Positions 1 through 6,779 of a DNA stretch of 6,779 nucleotides are shown one piece after another (positions within the stretch are counted from its first letter, which is position 1; each line of letters starts with the position of its first letter). Source of the DNA: Deltaproteobacteria bacterium (lineage in GTDB: Bacteria; Desulfobacterota; Binatia; Binatales; Binataceae); assembly GCA_003161515.1 (NCBI GenBank), contig PMOH01000007.1, positions 2,958 through 9,736 of the forward strand, written 5' to 3'. The position numbers and the translations under genes are program-made. The notes under the pieces are model-generated. The model did not search any database and had not been told where the DNA came from. It worked only from the letters and a program-made list of their open reading frames with translations.

Positions 1-1565
<1,565 letters not shown>

Positions 1566-1599
1566 GAGGCCCTCCGCTGCGGTGTACCTCACGTCTGGG

Positions 1600-1652
1600 T
1601 GGGTCAGTTTTCAATCGGCGACCCCTGGGTCAGTTTTGCATCGGCGCTTACA
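1600..1652 (-). repeat. IS21 terminal end with two direct copies of the multiple terminal repeat
   Basis: Two direct copies of a 21-base motif lie at 1600-1620 and 1626-1646. On the plus strand both start TGGGTCAGTTTT and end ATCGGCG or TCGGCG; they differ at two bases. They sit just outside istA, and the outermost bases read TGTAAGCG inward from 1652. IS21 elements carry such multiple terminal repeats as IstA binding sites. That identity and position are seen directly; the binding role is inferred from the family. Confidence 0.8.
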
Positions 1653-1836
1653 ACACTTCAGTTCGAAGGCCCCCGGTTGTCGAAAGGTCCCGTTCTATGA
1701 TCAAGGTCCTCTTCGCCTTCCAATCGCCGTTAATCGTCCAGGCCTCCGCTTTCCCGCCAATCTGTTCGACTTCCCATTCACTAGATAGTTCGAATTTGTC
1801 GTCGAAAGCACTCGCTTCATTCGCCGCACAGAGCAA
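1648..1836 (-). pseudogene. fragment of an unrecognised minus-strand gene, possibly exported, cut by the IS end
   Basis: An open frame on the minus strand reads GCLLCAANEASAFDDKFE and continues with WEVEQIGGKAEAWTINGDWK, then ends TEVL at a TAA made by the IS terminus (gtg ttg TAA gcg). Its composition, with three Trp, balanced charge and a Leu/Cys/Ala stretch ending in ASA before FDD, resembles the start of a secreted protein after a signal-peptide cleavage site. No credible start codon or ribosome site exists: the nearest is a TTG at 1836, and in-frame sequence upstream reaches a TGA within about 10 codons. So the 5' end is also damaged. I do not recognise the family. It could instead be a chance frame. 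Confidence 0.4.
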
Positions 1837-1877
1837 ACATCCCGTGCGAGCCGATATGGCTCAGGAGAATACAGCAA

Positions 1878-2204
1878 ATGGATGCATCGAAATTGACAAA
1901 CGGAAGCAGTACGGAAGTCTTAGCAAAGCGCTCCGCGCCTGCGCCTAAGAGTGTTCGGGCGAATGCGGTACGTTCTGAGGCCAGGAAGGTCGATAAGAGA
2001 TCAACCGGAACAAAAGCTAAGGCAGAACGTCCGCGGGTGAAGGCAATCAGAAAATCGAAATCGGAGAAGCTCGTCTGCCGCTATTGCGGAAGCGACGACT
2101 TAGCGCCCAGCTTCATCAAGCGACGAGATCGCCGATGCCGCAAATGTTTCAGCAAGCGCTATGGGTCGGCGGCACGGACCAGGAACGTGAAGGTAAAGAA
2201 GTAG
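1878..2204 (+). CDS. small basic protein with C-terminal zinc ribbon (hypothetical)
   Basis: The 108-residue protein has two parts. Residues 1-64 are a Lys/Arg/Ala/Ser-rich, probably disordered tail. Residues 65-95 hold a four-cysteine zinc ribbon, C67-x2-C70-x16-C87-x2-C90 (CRYCGSDD...CRKCF), followed by another basic stretch ending VKVKK. High positive charge plus a zinc ribbon suggests nucleic-acid binding, but no specific function can be named. The ATG has AGGAG ten bases upstream, a slightly long spacing. A strong hairpin terminator starts 17 bases after the TAG stop, so it is probably a single-gene transcript. It is one of only two intact genes here and sits between an IS scar and broken DUF5681 genes. 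It has no hydrophobic segment and should be cytoplasmic. Confidence 0.75.
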   Translation: MDASKLTNGSSTEVLAKRSAPAPKSVRANAVRSEARKVDKRSTGTKAKAERPRVKAIRKSKSEKLVCRYCGSDDLAPSFIKRRDRRCRKCFSKRYGSAARTRNVKVKK

Positions 2205-2221
2205 ATTTGCTCAAGTCGATG

Positions 2222-2263
2222 ACAGGGGCCGGGCTCTAGTGAAGCTCGGCCCCTGTGCATTTT
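2222..2263 (+). terminator. rho-independent terminator after the zinc-ribbon gene
   Basis: A 14-base-pair stem is formed by 2222-2235 (ACAGGGGCCGGGCT) and 2243-2256 (AGCTCGGCCCCTGT), with one G-U pair and a seven-base loop, followed by a short run GCATTTT. The stem is very GC-rich and lies just downstream of the stop at 2204. The T run is short, so efficiency is uncertain. Confidence 0.75.
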
Positions 2264-2441
2264 CAGAAAGCCACTTCCGAACTTGAATATAGACACGTGA
2301 TCTCACTCACTCAGAAGAGCCACAGCAACCTATATGAATATTTATAAATGTACTTTACGCCAATCGGGCGATCGGCTGGACCCACTCACCGGGCACCTTC
2401 GGACATGCCGGTGGCTTGCGAAGAAACTCGCGTAGCCCTTG
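2264..2441. other. intergenic stretch, no gene supported
   Basis: This stretch is AT-rich around 2330-2357 (TATATGAATATTTATAAATG), unlike its GC-rich surroundings. On the minus strand, 2355-2441 is open in the same frame as the DUF5681 gene upstream and reads LREFLRKPPACPKVPGEWVQ before a TAA. It follows that gene's TGA directly and has no start of its own. It may be a relic of a longer or neighbouring coding sequence. Confidence 0.3.
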
Positions 2442-2828
2442 TCAATCCAAAATCCCACGGATCAGTATCTTAGCCCGCTCCAGAGCTTCTGGATCGAGTC
2501 CATTCGGTTTGCCCGGCGCTTCCCAATCTCGCTGGAGTAGACCCAACTTCAGCATCAAGAGTTCCGCGGAACGCGAATCACCGGTGGCAGCTTTATTTAT
2601 CATTTACGAGATCATTAGCTCCCGTTTGCTGATCTTCGTTACTCGTCCGCTGACCCGTACCTCGACCGGCGTCTCCAGTTGTTGACGGACGATGGTACGG
2701 AAACCTTTGGCTCTCTTTGGGCGTCCTTTAGGATTTCCTGAGCGTCCCTTCGGAAAGCGGCCCTGCATCGGCGGCTTTCCGTAGCCAACTTCGTAGCGGG
2801 ATTTGCTGTCTTCTTCGTTCTCTTTCAA
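2442..2828 (-). pseudogene. DUF5681 protein, copy 1, interrupted by in-frame TAA
   Basis: The reading frame carries the DUF5681 signature near its N-terminus, KPPMQGRFPKGRSGNPKGRP at residues 17-36, a basic Gly/Pro-rich segment. A helical part follows. At 2604-2606 a TAA interrupts the frame (KRELMIS-stop-MINKAATGDSR), and the same frame continues through LLMLKLGLLQRDWEAPGK to a TGA at 2442-2444. The neighbouring copy has KELILRY-AVNKAATGDPR here, so the stop replaces a Tyr. The start is a TTG at 2828, chosen because AGGAGGG (2834-2840) lies five bases upstream; another TTG at 2855 is less well placed. The total would be 128 residues, typical of this small family. Function is unknown. It may be expressed as a truncated protein of about 74 residues. 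Confidence 0.85.
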
Positions 2829-2941
2829 GCTGGCCCTCCTGAGCTTCAAATTCAACTAAGACCTTCCGGGAACACCTTAGGACCTCCGTCCCGATTGAAT
2901 ATTGGGCAGTCCCGAACACGCTCGGCCCGCGATTGACTTCT

Positions 2942-3037
2942 TCACTGCTGAGAAAATTCCTCGAGCGTTGTGTGCTCTGAGCGCTTGGCTTCCATCGTCA
3001 CGTCTAAGAGAAGCTGTGTGTCCCACGTAGCGTCCAT
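2942..3037 (-). other. possible 31-residue ORF between the two DUF5681 copies
   Basis: An ATG at 3037 opens a frame starting MDATWDTQLLLDVTMEAKRS and ending at a TGA at 2942-2944. It lies in the same frame as the DUF5681 copy just upstream, after that gene's stop. No ribosome-binding site is visible before the ATG. It may be chance, or a relic of a longer C-terminus. Confidence 0.2.
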
Positions 3038-3049
3038 GGGGTCTGCATA

Positions 3050-3386
3050 TCAGAGAGCACCGCGAAGTATCTCCCTGGCTTTCTCGAAGGCTTCGATGTC
3101 AGATATGCCTGGTCTTTTCGGTTCGGCGAACTCCTTCTGTAGCCATGGAGTCCGATTGATCAGAAACTCGCGCGCCCGAGGATCACCCGTCGCGGCTTTG
3201 TTTACCGCATACCTCAAGATCAATTCTTTCTTGGTGACGGTTCTGACGCGTCTGTTTTCGCGCACTTCCACCCGCTCCGAAAGTATCTCTCTGAGCAAGG
3301 TTGCTGAGCTTCGCGAAACCGCGCGGACGGCCTTTGGGATTTCCTGACTGTCCCTTCGGAAATCGCGTGCGCTGAGGCGGTTTCCA
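3050..3386 (-). pseudogene. DUF5681 protein, copy 2, frameshifted and 5'-truncated
   Basis: One frame gives WKPPQRTRFPKGQSGNPKGR followed by PRGFAKLS, the DUF5681 N-terminal signature. After a one-base insertion (about 3299-3310) a second frame continues ATLLREILSERVEVRENR and then KKELILRYAVNKAATGDPRA, ending in AREILRGAL at 3050. Joined, the two frames align along their whole length with the copy at 2442-2828, so the pair are paralogues. No start codon is found in the signature frame: upstream it runs into transposase remnant sequence and then a TAA. The 5' end is therefore lost at a recombination junction near 3378-3386. The family has no known function; members are small and often occur in several copies per rhizobial genome. 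Confidence 0.8.
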
Positions 3387-3578
3387 GGAATCGCGGCCAC
3401 AGCCGGTAGAGCCAGACCCAAATTAGGCGATCAATCGCGAAAAGCTGGGTGCGTCCGTGCCTCTGGCGGCGCAGACGGCGAGTTGATGGCGGAGCGCTAT
3501 GACCTCGAGCTCCAATTCTACGCGGCCGCGAAACCGACAGGTGAGCCATGAGAAGAGTTCCGAGAAGAGTGAGTGCAT
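3382..3578 (-). pseudogene. 5' remnant of an integrase-core (DDE/rve) transposase, frameshifted
   Basis: From an ATG at 3578 the frame reads MHSLFSELFSWLTCRFRGRV and then ELELEVIALRHQLAV, a typical start of alphaproteobacterial integrase-core transposases (LELEVIALRHQLAVLRRQR). A one-base deletion near 3473 shifts the frame. The continuation RRQRHGRTQLFAIDRL and IWVWLYRLWPRFLE is in the next frame. Homology stops at about 3382, where DUF5681 sequence begins. Only the N-terminal region is present; the catalytic domain is missing. The exact IS family cannot be assigned from this piece. Confidence 0.72.
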
Positions 3579-3667
3579 GCCGGCGACACTACGGCCGATC
3601 GAAATAAATCACCAGACTTTTCAACGCTTTCGGAGTTTTTGGTAGGGACAGCCCGCCGCAACGTTTT

Positions 3668-3708
3668 CTCATAACCCGGAGGTCGAAGGTTCAAATCCTT
3701 CCCCGCAA
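3668..3708 (+). other. 3' half of an initiator-type tRNA-Met (CAT), probable att-site scar
   Basis: The bases from CTCATAA (anticodon loop, CAT at 3670-3672) through CCCGG, AGGTC, the T-arm GAAGG-TTCAAAT-CCTTC and CCCGCAA match the 3' half of an initiator tRNA-Met. The T-stem pairs perfectly over five base pairs. The 5' side of the anticodon stem (GTTTT) cannot pair with CCCGG, and no proper D-arm or acceptor 5' strand exists. One C is also missing from the acceptor strand compared with the usual CCCCGCA. So it is not a working tRNA. Similarity starting at the anticodon loop is what tyrosine-recombinase integration into tRNA genes leaves behind. Confidence 0.62.
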
Positions 3709-3715
3709 GCGATGA

Positions 3716-3838
3716 GGATCGCGCGGACTTCCAGGGTTCATCGCAATCGCGACGGTGCTCGCGATCGTGGCATTCGCCGTGATTGCGATTGCGACGCAGA
3801 ACCTGCGCCCAGTAACTTTCTGGGTCAGGGAAATCTGA
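3716..3838 (+). pseudogene. LapA/DUF1049-like membrane-anchor fragment
   Basis: A short open frame reads GFIAIATVLAIVAFAVIAIA followed by TQNLRPVTFWVREI and a TGA. One hydrophobic helix followed by QN.RPVTF resembles the first transmembrane segment and following motif of LapA/DUF1049 proteins. Normal members go on into a second helix and a longer domain, so this is at most a fragment. No start codon precedes the helix: a TGA lies upstream in frame, and the only candidate is an internal GTG at 3755. It directly follows the tRNA scar. A chance hydrophobic frame is possible. Confidence 0.3.
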
Positions 3839-3946
3839 CGGAGGGCTTGCCGTCGGCCAGCCGCGACGGATAATAAAACAGAGGCGAGCGAGACTGCCGT
3901 TCCAACCCGCGCCGCCGCCGCGTGCGAGCCGCCACCTGCAGACCCA

Positions 3947-5323
3947 TCATAAGCGCTTGACTACAATGAACGAGGCCTCAACCTGTCCTTTGCAGTCCGT
4001 GCCTCTGTAAGAACCGCGCAAACGTGCTCCGTCTTCTACGACCACCGCCGAACCATCGTAGCTTCCTGCGCAGGGCTCGAGTTGCTGCAGGCGCAGGGTT
4101 GCGATTTTCGACCCCGCCAATGTTCCCGTGACCTTACCGGATTTTCCCTGCTCCGCGATCCACGCGCCCTTCAGCTCTTTCCCGGCTCCCTCCAGCGTCA
4201 ATATGAGACCCGCCGAAAAGCTGTGTCCTCCCGAGCGGCCGAATAGTTGTCCACCAAAAGTTCCCGTCACAACGCTGCTTATCGGAGCATTCTTCGGCGT
4301 CGATTTGTTGTCCTGCGGTTCGGTCTGCGATTCGTCTGTGATGAAATCGTCGCCGGAAACCGCCGCGACCCGGGACCCCTCAGGTCGAGCATTTCGAGAT
4401 GCTTCCGTGCCCGCATCTGGAACCTGCACAGGCGCGGTCACGGCTTTTGCACGAGCGGCTTGCGGCGCAACTTTGCTCGGATAGGCATCCTCTTGCTTCG
4501 GCGCGGGTGACAATTCCGCCAACCTCGCGCTCTCGACATTTTTAACGGGCGGCGCAGTCGCGATCACGCCTTTGACCTCTTTCGGAGCAGGCGCCGCAGC
4601 CGCTATTGCGCCGGTACTTCCCGGCGCAACCGGCGCGGCATCTTTGGCTTTCGGTTTCTTCGCGGCCACCGACGCCGCGATTTGACTTGTTCCGCCGACG
4701 TCATATCCCTGGACCACTTGAATCTTGTCCATACCACAGGCCACCAGCCGAGTCTGTGGAATTAATTTCGGAGGCTGGTACATAGATTTCGCCGCCGCAG
4801 GCTGGTTTTGAAATGTCGGAGAGTTCGCACGCCACCAATCGGTTTCATCCTGCGACAGTTCAAAAGCGCTTTGGGCACGATCGCAGAACTTCGTCACAAA
4901 CTCTTTACAAGCCGTCGCTGTATCCGGGTCATGGCTTTTAGCGCAGTCCCGCGCCGCTGCCGCCCCTTCGAGCATTCGTTTGCCATAGGCTTGCGCGCCC
5001 TGGATGGCCGGTAATTCATTTCCTTTGATAACAGAGGGATTTCGCACGAATGCCGCCCCATAGGCATCGCCCCCGTTAGGCTGTGGCCGTGGGAAAAAAT
5101 AGCCGCTTGAATCCATGATATTATCCAGTCGCTCGATCGGGTCCGAGGGTGGGGACGGCTGCAGCTGCGCGCACCCCGACGACGCGACGACGATCGCGCA
5201 TACCAAAAGCAAGCTGCATGACCGCGAACTCTCCAATCGCGTTCTGTGTTCAAAATAGCGGCGGTTTTGACAGCAATTTGACCACCATGGCACGCGCCCT
5301 GGATCTTTTCTGAGAGAACGCAT
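3947..5323 (-). CDS. putative lipoprotein with Ala/Pro/Lys-rich linker and C-terminal beta domain (hypothetical)
   Basis: From the ATG at 5323 the protein has 458 residues. A hydrophobic segment SLLLVCAIVVASSGC ends in a likely lipidation cysteine at 51. A soluble domain with Cys at 127, 139, 147 and 196 spans about 60-205. A low-complexity linker rich in Ala, Pro and Lys covers about 212-348. A Gly-rich, probably beta-strand domain (about 349-458, VTGTFGGQLFGRSGGHSF) holds two Cys, 418 and 444. The ATG has GGGGTGA a few bases upstream, but gives an unusually long N-region. A TTG at 5236 would place the cysteine at 22, a classic lipoprotein signal, and leave 112 bases for divergent promoters, so that start may be the true one. 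The lipobox has Ser at -3, which is weak. I do not recognise the family; an envelope or outer-membrane location is inferred. Confidence 0.8.
   Translation of the reverse strand: MRSLRKDPGRVPWWSNCCQNRRYFEHRTRLESSRSCSLLLVCAIVVASSGCAQLQPSPPSDPIERLDNIMDSSGYFFPRPQPNGGDAYGAAFVRNPSVIKGNELPAIQGAQAYGKRMLEGAAAARDCAKSHDPDTATACKEFVTKFCDRAQSAFELSQDETDWWRANSPTFQNQPAAAKSMYQPPKLIPQTRLVACGMDKIQVVQGYDVGGTSQIAASVAAKKPKAKDAAPVAPGSTGAIAAAAPAPKEVKGVIATAPPVKNVESARLAELSPAPKQEDAYPSKVAPQAARAKAVTAPVQVPDAGTEASRNARPEGSRVAAVSGDDFITDESQTEPQDNKSTPKNAPISSVVTGTFGGQLFGRSGGHSFSAGLILTLEGAGKELKGAWIAEQGKSGKVTGTLAGSKIATLRLQQLEPCAGSYDGSAVVVEDGARLRGSYRGTDCKGQVEASFIVVKRL
5267..5272 (+). promoter_or_regulatory. possible -35 element for the DUF1329 gene
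   Basis: A perfect TTGACA lies 76 bases before the GTG start at 5349. No good -10 box is seen 16-18 bases downstream, so this is only a suggestion. It lies inside the lipoprotein frame if that gene starts at 5323, and outside it if the gene starts at the TTG at 5236. Confidence 0.2.
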
Positions 5324-5348
5324 TTTTTCACCCCGACCGGAGAGCGCC

Positions 5349-6635
5349 GTGATTAAAATGCACATTTTTGCGTTGACTATCTGGACCTTAGTCAATTGTC
5401 CCGCGTTTGCTCAAGTCAAACCCGGAGATTTCATTACCCCTGAAAACGCATCTAAAGTAGCCGCTCTGGTCTCGCCGGGAGTCTTCTCGAAAGTACGCTA
5501 CGGCATGACCATGAAGATTGTGGCGACCGAACGAGTGGACCCTCCCTCCGGGTAGGGCCATTCTGCGACCGAACAATACGCGGGACAGGTGCGCTTATCC
5601 GACGATCGCCGCAGCCTGGTCGGTTACGTGGCGGGAGAGCCATTCCCGCTGATCGACCCGAATGATCCGGAAGTCGCGAACAAGATCGTCTGGAATAGTG
5701 TCTTCCGACCGATCACGACCGACGACTATGATCTTCGCTACTATGACTGCGATTCAAGCTTCGAGCGCCACGGCCCGCAGGATAAGCAGATCGAGTACTT
5801 CGAGATCGGCCACTATGCCGGGTACAATCTCGTCGGGCGCACCGAGGTCAATCCTGTGCCGGCTGATCCGGACTTCAAGTCGACCGGACGCTACTGGTTA
5901 TTCGGCCTCTACCCGATTCTCTCACCGCAGGAGATTCGTGGTTCGGGACTGATTCGTTGGCGTTATGCTGATCCGAAACGAGGGGACGACATTTGGTCTC
6001 TCGCGTCCGGCAGCCGGCGGTTGCGCCGCCTGAACGAATCGATCATGAGTTCGTCCGTGACCTCCAACGGAAGTTCGGCGCATGCGTGGGATCCGGATCA
6101 CTACTCCGGCTTTAACGCCAAGACCGAGCAATATTTCTACAAATTCCTGGGCGAGAAGGAAATGCTGGCCACGATGCATGCGATTCACTCGCCTGAAGTT
6201 CAGTGCGAAACCGATGGCGGCACGAGTGTCTGCCCAGAAGCATGGGAAATGCGCCACATGTACCTGTTGGAAGCAACCCCCGACCTATCGCGAATAAGAC
6301 CTCTCGACTCCAGGACGGTGCTCTACATGGACGGCGAGACCTGGTTCGAACCATATATCGACGATTATGATCGCAATGGCCATTTGTTCCGCAGTCATAT
6401 CTATTGGCTCGCTACGCGCGATCGGCCAGTGCCTGATGCGCATGTTGCAATCTATCCTTTCAAGCGGTCTTTCGTGGTCGGCGCGGTCTCGACCGACGTC
6501 CAATCGGGTCTCTCGACAGTGTGCTATCTGCCCGGAAGAGAAAGCCCGGAAAGAGAATGCTGGTACATCAATATGGGAGCGGTTGACAGGAGCTTCTTCA
6601 GTACCGACGCAATGGTTCGTGCCGCTTCATTCTAG
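5349..6635 (+). pseudogene. DUF1329 secreted protein interrupted by an in-frame TAG at codon 69
   Basis: One frame runs from a GTG at 5349, with GGAG about eight bases upstream, to a TAG at 6633-6635. It spans 428 codons, a usual size for DUF1329 proteins. Residues 1-21 form a signal peptide ending PAFA|QVKPGD. KPGDFITPENASKVAALVSP and GMTMKIV follow, then a TAG at 5553-5555, then in the same frame ATEQYAGQVRLS, YVAGEPFPLIDPNDP, GDDIWSLASGSRRLRRL and LLEATPDLSRIRPLDSR, all typical family blocks. DUF1329 proteins are periplasmic or outer-membrane associated and related to lipoprotein-sorting folds; their exact role is unclear. Relatives often have Tyr close to the stop (PxxYKEATEKY). A GTG at 5589 could restart translation but would lack the signal peptide. 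The rest of the frame is clean. Confidence 0.87.
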
Positions 6636-6779
6636 CTAAGTCCGCCGCAATCCAACCAAGACCCCCCTCGGCCTCGCGACACAAGCGAACCTGCTTCACA
6701 CTTCCGAGCGCGCTTTGAAACGGGTGTTCCTCCGAAAATACAGGAAATCTCAAGCGATTCCGCGAACGTCCGCTGATTC
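6636..6779. other. trailing intergenic sequence, nothing supported
   Basis: No terminator hairpin, tRNA or ribosome site is evident. The minus strand is open from the window edge to about 6636 (SLEISCIFGGTPVSKRAR), but no family is recognised and the frame could be chance. Confidence 0.3.

Noticed and set aside
1600..1646. CRISPR-like direct repeats
   Set aside because: There are only two copies, separated by five bases, and they lie at an IS21 terminus where multiple terminal repeats are expected.
2728..2919. 63-residue minus-strand frame overlapping DUF5681 copy 1
   Set aside because: It is a shifted frame of the DUF5681 signature region; the correct frame has the strong ribosome site and family motif.
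3640..3710. A complete tRNA-Met gene
   Set aside because: The 5' half does not form an anticodon stem, D-arm or acceptor stem; only the 3' half matches.
3850..3872. Possible hairpin CCGTCG...CGACGG as a terminator for the lipoprotein
   Set aside because: The stem is only six base pairs and lacks a T-run in the direction of lipoprotein transcription.
4128..4510. Plus-strand frames inside the lipoprotein gene
   Set aside because: They are antisense to a long intact frame with signal and domain structure, and have low-quality, Arg/Ser-rich composition.
5922..6257. 111-residue minus-strand frame inside the DUF1329 gene
   Set aside because: It is antisense to clear DUF1329 family blocks and has no start context or motif.

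Overview
The window comes from a GC-rich proteobacterial genome. The gene content (paired DUF5681 genes, a DUF1329 secreted protein, an IS21 element of a type common in rhizobia) suggests an alphaproteobacterium of the Bradyrhizobium/Nitrobacteraceae kind. This is an inference from protein families; there is no rRNA or housekeeping marker to prove it.

Layout: (1) Bases 1-1652, minus strand, hold one end of an IS21-family insertion sequence: istA (567-1565) and istB (547 down to the window edge), with the element's outer end and two internal terminal repeats at 1600-1652. Both genes carry disabling changes. (2) At 1653-1836 the element abuts a fragment of a minus-strand gene, possibly for an exported protein. 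(3) At 1878-2204 an intact small basic zinc-ribbon protein is followed by a strong hairpin terminator. (4) At 2442-3386, minus strand, lie two DUF5681 genes, one broken by an in-frame TAA and the other by a one-base frameshift. The second is fused at its 5' side to the 5' remnant of an integrase-core transposase (3382-3578). (5) At 3668-3708 is the 3' half of an initiator-type tRNA-Met, starting exactly at the anticodon loop, which looks like the scar of an integrative element; a LapA/DUF1049-like fragment follows. (6) At 3947-5323 (minus) is an intact putative lipoprotein. It is divergent from a DUF1329 gene (5349-6635, plus) that is interrupted by an in-frame TAG at codon 69.

The overall picture is a mobile-element graveyard (1 to about 3840) beside a divergent pair of cell-envelope genes. 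At least six reading frames are broken and only the zinc-ribbon gene and the lipoprotein look fully intact. Three of the lesions are TAA/TAG codons where the family has, or plausibly had, tyrosine. Ordinary decay, helped perhaps by sequencing error, is the simplest explanation, but the pattern deserves a check. I did not find a convincing new multi-gene system. The best leads are the zinc-ribbon gene, the DUF5681 pair, the tRNA scar and the divergent lipoprotein/DUF1329 pair.
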